Below, in pieces: positions 1 through 8,606 of a stretch of 64,000 nucleotides of DNA. The stretch covers positions 1 through 64,000 of the forward strand of contig CAIKAC010000008.1 of NCBI GenBank assembly GCA_903825305.1, given 5' to 3'. The stretch comes from an uncultured Actinomycetes bacterium (lineage in GTDB: Bacteria > Actinomycetota > Acidimicrobiia > Acidimicrobiales > RAAP-2). Each line of letters opens with the position of its first letter. Position 1 is the stretch's first letter. Below the pieces are notes generated by a model. The model worked only from the letters and a program-made list of their open reading frames with translations, had not been told where the DNA came from and did not search any database. Both the position numbers and the translations under genes were made by a program.

Positions 1-168
1 CTCCGGCTCGCAAGACCGCAGCTAAGAAGGTTGCCAAGAAGGCTCCGGCTCGCAAGACCGCAGCTAAGAAGGTTGCCAAGAAGGCTCCGGCTCGCAAGAC
101 CGCAGCTAAGAAGGTTGCCAAGAAGGCTCCGGCTCGCAAGACCGCTGCCAAGAAGACCACTCGTCGTC
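1..168 (+). repeat. 42-bp tandem repeat encoding the basic tail
   Basis: Units begin at 1, 43, 85 and 127 with exact 42-base spacing. The first three are identical by eye, and the last diverges after the AARK/TAAK part (GCA-GCT becomes GCT-GCC, and the unit is cut short). The near-identity at DNA level suggests recent expansion or contraction by slippage or recombination, so tail length may vary between strains. Confidence 0.85.
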
Positions 169-173
169 GCTAA
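1..173 (+). CDS. C-terminal end of an HU/histone-like DNA-binding protein (partial)
   Basis: The reading frame enters from the left edge (first full codon at base 3) and stops with TAA at 171-173. All that is visible is a basic tail built on a 14-residue unit APARKTAAKKVAKK, repeated about four times and ending in TTRRR. Such lysine/alanine/proline tails follow the HU domain in actinobacterial HupB proteins and also occur in histone H1-like proteins; they bind DNA nonspecifically and compact the nucleoid. The HU domain itself lies outside the window, so the assignment rests on the tail and on the neighbours: cofC and gpsA follow closely, as they do near hupB in mycobacteria. A strong terminator follows the stop. 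Confidence 0.6.
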   Translation, partial: PARKTAAKKVAKKAPARKTAAKKVAKKAPARKTAAKKVAKKAPARKTAAKKTTRRR

Positions 174-195
174 GACGATTCTCGAGTTGATCGAG

Positions 196-224
196 CAAGA
201 GGGGGCCCTATGGGCCCCCTCTTG
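196..224. terminator. Strong intrinsic terminator, probably bidirectional
   Basis: A perfect 13-bp stem (CAAGAGGGGGCCC pairing with its complement) closes a 3-base loop TAT. On the + strand it follows the HU-like stop by 22 bases and is followed by a T-rich run. On the - strand it lies just past the stop of cofC, so it can serve both converging genes. Confidence 0.85.
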
Positions 225-232
225 TTTCGTTT

Positions 233-805
233 CTAGGCCCGATAGCGCGCGAGGTCGGCGGCATCATCAACGTCGTGACTCAGTGCTTCATCGTGAACCA
301 CGTGGACCTCATATCCAGCTGCGCGGGCTGCTGCTTCATGGCGATGTGAACTTCGAGCGCCGTAGTAGAAGTCGAAAGCACAACTTCTCGGCACTCGCAT
401 CACGTTGGTGCCGTCATGTCGATGATCGGGAACGATCAGGACGCCGCCGTGATCTGGCAGTGAGCCAATGTTTGCGGGATCGGCAAGATCTGCGTGCGAG
501 ATCAAGATGCTTGGGTACTCCATCACACTGATGTGATCCACGCCAAACCTAACGGCCGCATTGAGGCCAACCTCGGGAGTCCAGATGACGGTGGCGCCAT
601 GGTCATTGGCAAAACTGGCAACTTCTGGTGCGTCACAAACGACAAAAAGATCGAAGAGTGAACAGGCCCTCAGCACTCCAGAAGCCAGTTCTTGGGCCAG
701 GTCGCTCCGTTCTTGCGGCGTCAAAACTCCTGAAAGTCGAGCTTTGGCCTGAGCAAAATCCTTGATGGGCACCAACGCGGCGCTGCGGTGTTGCTTGGTG
801 TCCAC
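233..805 (-). CDS. cofC: CofC/FbiD-type guanylyltransferase of coenzyme F420 biosynthesis
   Basis: A 190-residue protein with the CofC fold pattern: an N-terminal nucleotide-sugar-transferase-like start (AALVPIKDFAQAKARL), then a central segment LNAAVRFGV and SHADLADP, then the PDHRHDGTNVMRVP region (GTN) typical of the family. Members transfer GMP from GTP to 2-phospholactate or, in actinobacteria (FbiD), to phosphoenolpyruvate, making the precursor that is joined to Fo on the way to F420. The GTG start at 805 is preceded at 6 bases by TAGGAT and has no Shine-Dalgarno sequence. It is divergent from gpsA, an arrangement also seen in mycobacteria. Which of the two substrates is used cannot be read from the sequence. 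Confidence 0.87.
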   Translation of the reverse strand: MDTKQHRSAALVPIKDFAQAKARLSGVLTPQERSDLAQELASGVLRACSLFDLFVVCDAPEVASFANDHGATVIWTPEVGLNAAVRFGVDHISVMEYPSILISHADLADPANIGSLPDHGGVLIVPDHRHDGTNVMRVPRSCAFDFYYGARSSHRHEAAARAAGYEVHVVHDEALSHDVDDAADLARYRA

Positions 806-811
806 AGGTTG

Positions 812-817
812 ATCCTA
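812..817 (-). promoter_or_regulatory. -10 element (TAGGAT) deciding the cofC start
   Basis: TAGGAT on the minus strand lies 6 bases before GTG 805. A transcript starting about 7 bases after the hexamer would begin at the start codon, so the mRNA is predicted to be leaderless. Confidence 0.5.
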
Positions 818-861
818 TGACCTCGTGAGCACCTTTGGCAGTGGAGTACTCGTTTCTTTCA

Positions 862-867
862 TAGGCT
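862..867 (+). promoter_or_regulatory. -10 element (TAGGCT) deciding the gpsA start
   Basis: TAGGCT is followed by 6 bases and then GTG 874. This favours GTG 874 over ATG 877 as the leaderless start. The -10 elements of cofC and gpsA lie back to back, 44 bases apart. Confidence 0.5.
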
Positions 868-873
868 CAGAGG

Positions 874-1899
874 GTGATGGAACGTCGTATTGCCGTTATC
901 GGCGCTGGATCATGGGGAACCACCGTAGCCATGCTCGCAAGTAGAGCACGGCCCACCTCGCTGTGGGCACGGGATGCGTCGTTGGTGCAAACGATGCACG
1001 CTCAACGCGCCAATCCTCGCTACATCTCTGATTGTCACTTCCCTGATGCGATGAGCGTGACGTCGCATATCGAAGAGGCGACTCGTGAGGCGTCCATCAT
1101 TTTCCTTGGGGTGCCATCACACGGCGCACGGGCTGTGTTGGAACAACTCGCCCCATTCGTATCTCCAGGTGTCGGCATTGTCTCTTTGGCCAAGGGGCTG
1201 GAGCAAGGTTCGCTCCTTCGCATCACTGAGGTAATTGAAGATTGTGTACCCCATGCCGTGCCTGCTGTCCTGACGGGGCCAAACATCGCCCACGAGATCG
1301 CCGTTGGTCAACCCGCGGGCTCGGTGGTGGCCTGCGGGGATGAGGCAACGTCAAAGCGAGTCCAAGCTGTCTTCGAAGGCTCAAACCTTCGGGTCTATAC
1401 CTCACTCGATGTGGCTGGTTGTGAAATTGCGGGCGTGACGAAGAACGTCTTGGCAATTGCGTCTGGCATTGTTGACGGACTGAATTTGGGCGACAATGCG
1501 CGAGCCATGTTGCTGACGCGAGGATTGGCTGAAATGAGCAGACTTGGCCTCGCTGCTGGGGGCAATTCTCAGACCTTTGGTGGTCTGGCCGGCGTGGGCG
1601 ACCTCATGGTGACCTCCATGAGTGCACGGAGTCGGAATCGACGCGTTGGGATGGAATTGGGTGCGGGCCGAGATTTGTCGGGCATCGTGGCCGAAACCCC
1701 CATGATTGCTGAAGGAGTGCAGTCCGCGGCACCCTTGGTATCGCTCGCTGGTCGACTTGGCGTTGAACTACCAATCGCTGAACGCGTGCTCGACATCATT
1801 GAAGGAACGCTCAGCCCAGAACAAGCGGTGCGCCAGCTGATGGATCGACCGGTCCGGGGCGAGTGGGACGCCTTGGGCGACTTAGGCCTCTCGAACTAA
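874..1899 (+). CDS. gpsA: Glycerol-3-phosphate dehydrogenase [NAD(P)+]
   Basis: A 341-residue cytoplasmic enzyme that reduces dihydroxyacetone phosphate to sn-glycerol 3-phosphate for phospholipid synthesis. The Rossmann motif GAGSWGTT is at residues 10-17. TGPNIAHEIAVGQPAG follows, then the substrate-domain motif TKNVLAIASGIVDGL with its catalytic lysine, and GGLAGVGDLMVTS, all at family-typical positions and at full family length. The start is GTG 874 (leaderless pattern) or ATG 877. The 3' end overlaps the converging mannosidase gene by 18 bases. In mycobacteria a gpsA paralog sits in the same position next to the cofC/fbiD gene. Confidence 0.95.
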   Translation: MMERRIAVIGAGSWGTTVAMLASRARPTSLWARDASLVQTMHAQRANPRYISDCHFPDAMSVTSHIEEATREASIIFLGVPSHGARAVLEQLAPFVSPGVGIVSLAKGLEQGSLLRITEVIEDCVPHAVPAVLTGPNIAHEIAVGQPAGSVVACGDEATSKRVQAVFEGSNLRVYTSLDVAGCEIAGVTKNVLAIASGIVDGLNLGDNARAMLLTRGLAEMSRLGLAAGGNSQTFGGLAGVGDLMVTSMSARSRNRRVGMELGAGRDLSGIVAETPMIAEGVQSAAPLVSLAGRLGVELPIAERVLDIIEGTLSPEQAVRQLMDRPVRGEWDALGDLGLSN

Positions 1900-4521
1900 C
1901 AAGGTCACAATCCGGTGAGGACCGAGGGAAAAACTTCCTGCTAGTTCCTCAATGATCTGACCTCGAAGATCAATGGAACAAGCGTGGTGGTGGCCTAGGT
2001 CAACATCACAGGCTTGATTACTTGGGTTATACAGCCTCACCTCGAGTTGTCCCTCGTGGCGACGAATGGAGGAAATGATGGCCCCGGTGATGCCAAGTAG
2101 GTGTCCTTGAGGTTCGAAGGTCCCCGTTCCAAAAGACGAAACGGTCTCGATCGGGACGTCGTGTCGTTGAGCTAGGGCAAGGGGATCGACGTCAATACCC
2201 AATCGACAGCGATAGGTGACCATCGAGCCAAGGAGTTGCAGCCCGGGAGTCGGCGTCAGCGGGCCCGCAGGAAATGGCCGATTGGTCATCCCAAGTCGCG
2301 AGAGCATGCCGGTTGAACGAAGCAAGGTGATGGCAATTTCGTTGGCTCCATCATCGTCGATAGCGACCAGCTCATATTCATGAACGCCGTGATGAGCAAC
2401 ACTGATGCGTCCAGCTTGGAGATACCGAGATGCAGGGAAGGTGGGCAATCCAACTTCGTCGGGGCGACCTTCTGCGCTAAGGCCACGCTGCACCGTGGCG
2501 AACGCTGAGCCTGCGAGCGAATGGGCAGCTGGTTCCATCGTTGGCAGGTGGAGACGCAGTCGATGATCCTTGGACAAGTTTCGCCACGACAATTCGAGGC
2601 CTATCTCTGGGCGATCGGCTTCGAGGGTGATGGTCATCGAGATGGGCGTGCTCACCACACCGCAGCGCGCGTGACTCACCTCATCTGCTGATTCGGGAAG
2701 GTCGTAGGTCCTCGTCACGGTGATGGCGCTGCGCAAAGGGCCCTGCTCGGTGATCACGATGTTGACGGACATGGGGGTGTCGACCAAGGAATCGTTGGCG
2801 GGCGGGGAGTAGTTGTAACTATCTCCGAGATCTCCACCGTCAACGAGGCGACCAAATCCGCCCACTCCGTTGACGCTGAAAGTTCCGTCATCAGCGATGG
2901 ACAACGAGAGCAAGCCGTTGCTCATGGAGCGCCCATCATCTCCAACGACTACCCGATGGGTTGGGGCAAGGGGTTCGACGGGCGCCCAACTAAGTGGCGC
3001 TAGGGGACCAGTCAAGGCAAGCACTTTGTAAATAGTTGGTTGGTTCAAGGTCAGGTGCACAGCCACATCCGGGCGCGCACCAAGGCGGGCGTAAATGTCT
3101 TGCTTGGCGGCAGCGATGGGTACGTTGGGCCGCTCTTCGGGGCCGATGGTTGCGCTGACATGCAAGCCATCGTCGAGTTCATGAACCTCAATGCTTTGGA
3201 TCCAGGCGTCATCGCCAAATCGAGGTCCTTGGAGCATGCCCAACAAGGCCTTCATCATGCCGGCGTCAATGGTGACTACCCCGGGGGTGCCTGCATGCTG
3301 GCTCAGCACTTGGGTATTGGCAGGTGCTTGATCGCCACTCGTGGTGTAGGTGACAAGACCCGTCGTGGTCACGCTCGACAAGTTGAGGGCGGTAACACCT
3401 TCATGGCTGAGTTGGCTCGCAAAGCTGCGCAGGCCTTCGTCGGCGATTGCCTCGGCAATGCTGCGTGCTGCGCTCGCTCGAGCCAAGACCGCTTCAACGA
3501 CCTCGTCAACCGAACAGGCACAAATTGAGTCATGCGCTGCGTTGTGAATCAGGTGAAGCCAGGCTTCGTCAAAGAAACAATCGCGCTCAGGCGACGTTGA
3601 CAACACCAGAGCCGCCAGTGGTTCTGCTCGGCGCTCGAGGGCAATTTCCGCGGCAGCTGTTGCCAGTTTGACGCCCACGTGGTTCGAGGTGACGCCCATG
3701 AGGAGGTTGGCCCGAAATCCAGAACGAAGTTCTCCGTGCCACTCAGTTGATGGCGTGGCAGTGGTGGAGGACACATAGGACTCAAGACTGGTGATCTCAA
3801 GAACGAGGTCATCTTGCATCTCATTGGCTTCGGCCACGAGATGTGGCAATTCGACGGTGATGGGGAGGTGGTCTCCACCATTCATCATCAAGACGTCATC
3901 TCCAAGGAGCGCGGCGCTTTCGACGAGATAGTCAGAAAAGCGCTCCAAGAACTCTGGATTTTCTTTGGGTAACTGACTCGCGTTGGAGTAGCCGATAGGC
4001 AGATATTCGGTGTCGATCGAACTTCCATCTGGACTCGTCCACGTAAACCTCGTGCTCGTAACTGCAGACGGCACTCCCCGCCAGACCACAGCATGGTCGA
4101 GGCCACTTTGTTTCAAAATTTGGGGCATTTGGGCAATGTGACCGAACATGTCTGGCAAATAGCCCACGGCCATCGAACCACCAAGCTCGAGAGCCCGACG
4201 CCTTCCTCGCTCAAGGTTCCGAATGATGGTCTCACCGGATATCAAGAATTCGTCCATGAGGACATACCAAGGGCCAATGGAGAGTCGGCCTTGTTCTACG
4301 AGGGCTCGGATTCGTGGTGCGTCTTGGGGGCGAACCTTGAGATAGTCATCAATGGCGGCAACTTGTCCGTCGAGCATGAAATGCGGGAAGGTCGGGTCTG
4401 CTTCCAAGGTGTCGAGGATCCCCATGACGGTGGGCACTAGCTTCATGCGGAATCCTTCAAAGGGCAGATACCACTCGCGATCCCAGTGTGTGTGGGCAAC
4501 GATGAACAGACGCCGAGACAT
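1882..4521 (-). CDS. Glycoside hydrolase family 38 alpha-mannosidase
   Basis: An 879-residue protein with no signal peptide, so probably cytoplasmic. The GH38 signature HTHWDREWY is at residues 10-18 (zinc-binding His and Asp). A YLPDMFGHIAQMPQ segment near residue 124 carries the presumed nucleophile Asp, and HNAAHDSICACSVDEV supplies a further metal/active-site His. The C-terminal half is the usual beta-rich domain. Family members release alpha-linked mannose from manno-oligosaccharides or glycans. The open frame extends upstream to 4593, but MSRRLF at 4521 is preferred because TATCCT lies 7 bases before it and the signature then begins close to the N terminus. Substrate linkage is unknown. 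Confidence 0.88.
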   Translation of the reverse strand: MSRRLFIVAHTHWDREWYLPFEGFRMKLVPTVMGILDTLEADPTFPHFMLDGQVAAIDDYLKVRPQDAPRIRALVEQGRLSIGPWYVLMDEFLISGETIIRNLERGRRRALELGGSMAVGYLPDMFGHIAQMPQILKQSGLDHAVVWRGVPSAVTSTRFTWTSPDGSSIDTEYLPIGYSNASQLPKENPEFLERFSDYLVESAALLGDDVLMMNGGDHLPITVELPHLVAEANEMQDDLVLEITSLESYVSSTTATPSTEWHGELRSGFRANLLMGVTSNHVGVKLATAAAEIALERRAEPLAALVLSTSPERDCFFDEAWLHLIHNAAHDSICACSVDEVVEAVLARASAARSIAEAIADEGLRSFASQLSHEGVTALNLSSVTTTGLVTYTTSGDQAPANTQVLSQHAGTPGVVTIDAGMMKALLGMLQGPRFGDDAWIQSIEVHELDDGLHVSATIGPEERPNVPIAAAKQDIYARLGARPDVAVHLTLNQPTIYKVLALTGPLAPLSWAPVEPLAPTHRVVVGDDGRSMSNGLLSLSIADDGTFSVNGVGGFGRLVDGGDLGDSYNYSPPANDSLVDTPMSVNIVITEQGPLRSAITVTRTYDLPESADEVSHARCGVVSTPISMTITLEADRPEIGLELSWRNLSKDHRLRLHLPTMEPAAHSLAGSAFATVQRGLSAEGRPDEVGLPTFPASRYLQAGRISVAHHGVHEYELVAIDDDGANEIAITLLRSTGMLSRLGMTNRPFPAGPLTPTPGLQLLGSMVTYRCRLGIDVDPLALAQRHDVPIETVSSFGTGTFEPQGHLLGITGAIISSIRRHEGQLEVRLYNPSNQACDVDLGHHHACSIDLRGQIIEELAGSFSLGPHRIVTLLVREA

Positions 4522-4528
4522 GGGCATG

Positions 4529-4534
4529 AGGATA
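4529..4534 (-). promoter_or_regulatory. -10 element (TATCCT) of the mannosidase gene
   Basis: TATCCT on the minus strand is followed after 7 bases by ATG 4521. This supports the shorter start and keeps the promoter clear of the divergent acyl-CoA synthetase gene. Confidence 0.45.
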
Positions 4535-4582
4535 CGACCCAAACGGCGCCATGAGGCGAACCGATGGCCCATACTGGAAACT

Positions 4583-6001
4583 ATGGCCTCCACTCTTCCC
4601 CAGCGTTGGGTCGGCGCTTGGGCTGCCCAGCCTTTGCGCGAAGCACTCTGTGTTCATGGCGAGCAAGCCGAGCGCTTTACTGGCGAAGCGTTAGCGCACC
4701 TCACAGCCCGTATCGCCCAAGAGCTGGCCCATGAAGGCGTCGCCGCAGGCGACCGGGTGGTCTGGGAAGCGGCAATCTCGAGCGAAGCGATTGTGAGCGC
4801 CCTCGCCGTGATTCGACTCGGGGCGGTGTTGGTGCCGGTGGCTACCTTTCAAAGTGACTTAGAGCGACAACGAGTCCTTGATGATGTAGATCCCGTGGTG
4901 GCACTGGCCACGAAACGGCCGGGCGTGGGAGACAAGGTCCGCCATCGCACAGCAGGCTTGCTCAATACTGCGGTGGCCGAGGTGGAGCTTGACTGCGCGC
5001 AAGGTGATGACCTTGCGTTCATCATCTATACGTCTGGTACGACGGGTGTGCCCAAGGGGGCCATGGTGTCTCACGCCAACGTGGCGGCGCAAGCTTCCAT
5101 GATTATTGATTCGTGGGGAATAACTCCCGAGGATCGACTCTTGAGCGCGCTTCCTTTGTTTCATGTTCACGGCCTCATCGTGGCCCTCATGATTTCGCTC
5201 GGCGCTGGTGCTGGCGTGGTGGTGGCTGATCGATTTGATGCTGGCGCATTTACGGACCTGCTTGGCGTGGAAGCAATTACGACGACGTATCTTGTGCCCA
5301 CGATGCTGCAACGCATCGCTGAAAACTCGTTGCTCCGCGCGCTGTCACCACTGCGACTTGCCGTGTCGGGATCAGCACCGTTGCCCAAGGATCTCTTTGA
5401 AGCGGTCGAAGCACACAGTGGCCAACGCATCCTTGAGCGCTACGGGATGACGGAAACGTTGTTGACGATCTCGAATCCCCTTGATGGTGAACGTCGTGCG
5501 GGAACTGTCGGCTTAGCGCTGCCTGGCGTGGAACTTCGACTGCCCGCAGATGGCGAAGAAGCCGAATTATTCGTCAAGAGTCCCACGGTATTTCAGGGCT
5601 ATTGGAATAAACCCGAAGCGACCGCTGAAGTGTTGGCCGATGGATGGATGCGTTCGGGAGACATCGTGCGACTCGACGCCAAAGGCTATGTGGTGGTCTG
5701 CGGCCGGTCCAAGGAACTCATCATTTCGGGAGGCTTCAATGTGTACCCCTCAGAAATCGAAGACCTACTTCGAGGGGTAGCTGGCATTGCCGATGTTGCC
5801 GTCGTGGGGGTTGCTTCAGAACGTTGGGGTGAAGCGGTGGTGGCCTACGTCGTTGGCGACGACTTCGATGAGGCGCAAGCGCGCCTGCAGATGGCTGAGC
5901 TTGTTAGCCCCTATAAACGCCCGCAGGAATACCGAAAGATCGCTGAATTGCCCCGAAATGCTCTGGGCAAGTTGCAGCGACACCTGCTTCGTGGCCCCTG
6001 A
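4583..6001 (+). CDS. MatB-like malonyl-CoA synthetase / acyl-CoA ligase
   Basis: A 472-residue AMP-forming ligase of the ANL superfamily. The P-loop-like motif YTSGTTGVPKGA, LPLFHVHGL, the adenylate motif ERYGMTETL, the hinge region SGDIVRLDAKGY and the C-terminal lysine motif GKLQR are in the expected order. Length and the stretches LPLFHVHGL and RAGTVGLALPGVELRL resemble malonyl-CoA synthetase (MatB) rather than long-chain ligases. The likely reaction is malonate (or methylmalonate) + CoA + ATP to the CoA thioester. The start ATG 4583 is 62 bases from the divergent mannosidase start. The upstream in-frame extension to 4352 lies inside the mannosidase gene and is not believed. Substrate is inferred; another short-chain acid is possible. 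Confidence 0.8.
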   Translation: MASTLPQRWVGAWAAQPLREALCVHGEQAERFTGEALAHLTARIAQELAHEGVAAGDRVVWEAAISSEAIVSALAVIRLGAVLVPVATFQSDLERQRVLDDVDPVVALATKRPGVGDKVRHRTAGLLNTAVAEVELDCAQGDDLAFIIYTSGTTGVPKGAMVSHANVAAQASMIIDSWGITPEDRLLSALPLFHVHGLIVALMISLGAGAGVVVADRFDAGAFTDLLGVEAITTTYLVPTMLQRIAENSLLRALSPLRLAVSGSAPLPKDLFEAVEAHSGQRILERYGMTETLLTISNPLDGERRAGTVGLALPGVELRLPADGEEAELFVKSPTVFQGYWNKPEATAEVLADGWMRSGDIVRLDAKGYVVVCGRSKELIISGGFNVYPSEIEDLLRGVAGIADVAVVGVASERWGEAVVAYVVGDDFDEAQARLQMAELVSPYKRPQEYRKIAELPRNALGKLQRHLLRGP

Positions 6002-6026
6002 GCCGACTCTGCTGAGGGCAAACCGG

Positions 6027-6032
6027 TAGGAT
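6027..6032 (+). promoter_or_regulatory. -10 element (TAGGAT) of the ABC ATPase gene
   Basis: TAGGAT is followed by 8 bases and then ATG 6041, with no Shine-Dalgarno sequence between, so a leaderless or 1-2-base leader transcript is predicted. Confidence 0.45.
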
Positions 6033-6040
6033 TTCAGGCC

Positions 6041-8077
6041 ATGGCACCGCTGCTTCGAGTTTCCCATCTGCAAACACAATTCTCCATGCGTTCAGGATCG
6101 GTAACGGCTGTTGACGATGTCTCCTTTGAGATCAATCCAGGTGAGTGCCTCGGTCTCGTCGGAGAGTCTGGCTGCGGAAAATCCACCACGGGTTTGTCCA
6201 TCATGCGGCTGCTTCCTCCCAACGGCCGGATCTCGGGCGGTTCTGTTGAATTGCTGGGTCGCGATCTGGCTCCGTTGAGTGAAAAAGATATGCATTCAGT
6301 TCGTGGCAATGAAGTGGCTTTGATCCCTCAAGACCCCATGACGTCACTGAATCCGACGATGCGCATTGGCCGCCAGATTTCAGAAGCCGTGATGCTGCAC
6401 CGCGACGTCACCAAAGAACAAGCTCGCGAGCGCGCGTTGGAAGTGCTGCGACTCGTCGAGATGCCCAGCCCCGAAGAACGCCTCATGCAATACCCCCACG
6501 AGCTCTCCGGCGGGCTGCGCCAGCGCGTGATGATTGCCATGGCCTTGGCTTGTGAACCCAAACTGTTGATCGCCGACGAACCCACCACCGCCCTTGACGT
6601 CACGATTCAAGCTCAGATCCTCGACCTGATTGACTCGCTTCGCGAAAAACTGGGCATGGCCGTACTGCTCATTACCCACGACATGGGCGTAATTGCGGGC
6701 CGAACTGACCGTGTGGTGGTCATGTATGCCGGCCAAGTTGCCGAAGAGGCCAGCACGGAAACCATCTTCGCCTCCATGCGCCACCCCTACGCCGCAGCCC
6801 TCTTGGAGTCGGTGCCAAGCGTTGAGCGCACTGATGGCGATCGCCTCCTCAGCATCCCGGGATTACCACCAGATCTCTCCAAAGAACTCGTGGGGTGTCG
6901 GTTTGCGCCCCGCTGCACCGAAACCACGGAGCGCTGTTTCGTGGAAAGCCCGGCCTTGACGAACCAAGAAGGGCACGAATACCGCTGCTTTAACCCCGTC
7001 GATGGACCTTCGGCCCTCAAAGTGCACATTGGCGAGGCGCCAAGCGCTCGACCAGAACCTGGACAGGTCTTGCTCAAGGTGGAGAACTTGGTCAAGGAAT
7101 TCCCGGTCATGTCCGGAGGCCTCATTCGCCGCAAGGTGGGATCTGTCAAGGCAGTATCGGGAGTGAGCTTGGAGATCCGTCAAGGCGAAACGTTTGGCCT
7201 GGTAGGGGAGTCAGGCTGCGGCAAGACGACCGTGTCGAAGTTGCTGACCATGTTGGAGCCGGCTGACTCGGGCTCCATCGTCTTTGAAGGCGTGAATCTT
7301 CGAGACATTGGTGGCAGCGATCTGCGCAACCGTCGCCGCGACTTCCAGATGATGTTTCAAGACCCTTACGCCTCCTTGGACCCACGCATGAAGGTGGGCT
7401 CGATTATTCGTGAACCCCTCAAGGTCCAAGGTGTCGGCAGTGAAGCCGAACAAAAGCAGCGCGTCCTCGATCTTTTGAGCGAAGTGGGCCTGTCTCCGGC
7501 GGCCGCTGAGCGTTTCCCGCACGAGTTCTCGGGTGGACAGCGCCAGCGCATTGGCTTCGCCCGAGCGCTGGCATTGGAGCCAAAATTGATCATCGCCGAC
7601 GAACCCGTATCGGCCCTTGACGTCTCGATTCAAGCGCAGCTCTTGAACCTGATGAAAGATCAGCAAGCTCGCCGTGGCCTGACCTTGCTGATGGTGAGCC
7701 ACGACCTCGCGGTGATGCGCTACATGGCCGACACCATTGGCGTCATGTACCTCGGCAAGCTGGTGGAAGTAGGACCCGCCGACAGCATCCTGACGAGTCC
7801 GGTGCACCCCTACACCGCCGGATTGCTCGAAGCCGTGCCGGTCCCGAACGTGAGCGAAGCACGGAGTCGTCGAGGACGCCAGATCAAGGGTGAGTTGCCC
7901 TCTCCGGTGAATCCACCTTCGGGATGTCGCTTCCGCACCCGCTGCCCGCGCACTGAGGAACGCTGCTCGGTCGATGAGCCTGAGTTCCAAGAATTTGCCA
8001 ACGGCGTTCGAGCGGCGTGTCACTTCCCGCTCTCACAGCCGGTCAACATCGCCTCGTCGGCAAACGCCCAGCACTGA
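6041..8077 (+). CDS. Oligopeptide/dipeptide ABC transporter, fused double ATP-binding protein (OppD-OppF type)
   Basis: A 678-residue protein with two complete ABC ATPases in tandem. The first half has Walker [10 protein letters not shown] near residue 45, signature LSGGLRQRV, Walker [13 protein letters not shown] and H-loop THD. The second has GESGCGKTT near residue 392, [27 protein letters not shown] and VSHD. Each half ends in the cysteine-containing C-terminal motif of peptide transporters (GCRFAPRC and GCRFRTRC), which in related proteins can bind an Fe-S cluster. The protein would power import of peptides or similar solutes. Its probable partners, the solute-binding lipoprotein and permeases, lie at 8603-12491 on the opposite strand. 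Confidence 0.92.
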   Translation: MAPLLRVSHLQTQFSMRSGSVTAVDDVSFEINPGECLGLVGESGCGKSTTGLSIMRLLPPNGRISGGSVELLGRDLAPLSEKDMHSVRGNEVALIPQDPMTSLNPTMRIGRQISEAVMLHRDVTKEQARERALEVLRLVEMPSPEERLMQYPHELSGGLRQRVMIAMALACEPKLLIADEPTTALDVTIQAQILDLIDSLREKLGMAVLLITHDMGVIAGRTDRVVVMYAGQVAEEASTETIFASMRHPYAAALLESVPSVERTDGDRLLSIPGLPPDLSKELVGCRFAPRCTETTERCFVESPALTNQEGHEYRCFNPVDGPSALKVHIGEAPSARPEPGQVLLKVENLVKEFPVMSGGLIRRKVGSVKAVSGVSLEIRQGETFGLVGESGCGKTTVSKLLTMLEPADSGSIVFEGVNLRDIGGSDLRNRRRDFQMMFQDPYASLDPRMKVGSIIREPLKVQGVGSEAEQKQRVLDLLSEVGLSPAAAERFPHEFSGGQRQRIGFARALALEPKLIIADEPVSALDVSIQAQLLNLMKDQQARRGLTLLMVSHDLAVMRYMADTIGVMYLGKLVEVGPADSILTSPVHPYTAGLLEAVPVPNVSEARSRRGRQIKGELPSPVNPPSGCRFRTRCPRTEERCSVDEPEFQEFANGVRAACHFPLSQPVNIASSANAQH

Positions 8078-8081
8078 GATC

Positions 8082-8606
8082 TTGAGCGCCCGCGAGCCGA
8101 GCGTCCTTATCCGGCCTCGACAAGACCAAGACCTTCCCGCCCTAGCGAAACTCCTTGAGGTCATTCAGCCTTTAGAGGGCTATCCCAAGTCGCGCCCTGA
8201 GTCACTTGAGAACTTTGTGCGCGATGAACGGGTCATTGGCGCCTGGGTGGTCGAAGAGCAAGGAGTGGTTGTCGGCCACGCTCTAATCAAAGAGCAATTG
8301 GTGGGTGGCATTGATGACATCGTTCATCGCCATACTGGCTGGCCCAAAGATCGTCTCGCTGCTGTTTCACGGGTCTTTGTGAGCCCTGAGACCCGCGGAA
8401 AGGGTTATGCAAGGCAACTGCTCCGTCATTGTGTCCAAGAGGCACGCAGACGCGATCTGTTGCCCTATCTCGACGTTGATACCCAAACCCCCGCCCCGCG
8501 GGCACTCTATGCCTCTGAAGGCTGGCAGAGCTTGGAGATCACTACGGTGACCTTCCCGAGCGGCGTCACGCTAGAACTTGACGTGCTCGTCCTGCCTGAG
8601 GCTTAG
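8082..8606 (+). CDS. GNAT-family N-acetyltransferase
   Basis: About 174 residues with the GNAT core: a beta strand VVVGHALIKEQ, then RVFVSPETRGKGYARQLL (the acetyl-CoA pyrophosphate-binding R/QxxGxG/A loop as RGKGYA), then the C-terminal ALYASEGWQ typical of the fold. The acceptor substrate is unknown. The gene starts 4 bases after the ABC ATPase stop, so it is probably co-transcribed. TTG 8082 is chosen because it avoids overlap with the preceding gene and leaves a normal GNAT N terminus (SVLIRPRQDQD). The Shine-Dalgarno sequence is weak, so the start is uncertain. The 3' end overlaps the converging permease gene by 4 bases. Confidence 0.78.
   Translation: MSAREPSVLIRPRQDQDLPALAKLLEVIQPLEGYPKSRPESLENFVRDERVIGAWVVEEQGVVVGHALIKEQLVGGIDDIVHRHTGWPKDRLAAVSRVFVSPETRGKGYARQLLRHCVQEARRRDLLPYLDVDTQTPAPRALYASEGWQSLEITTVTFPSGVTLELDVLVLPEA

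Noticed and set aside
7211-8023. Open frame of 270 codons opposite the double ATPase gene
   Set aside because: The plus-strand ABC motifs are complete; the antisense frame is a by-product of GC-rich codon use.
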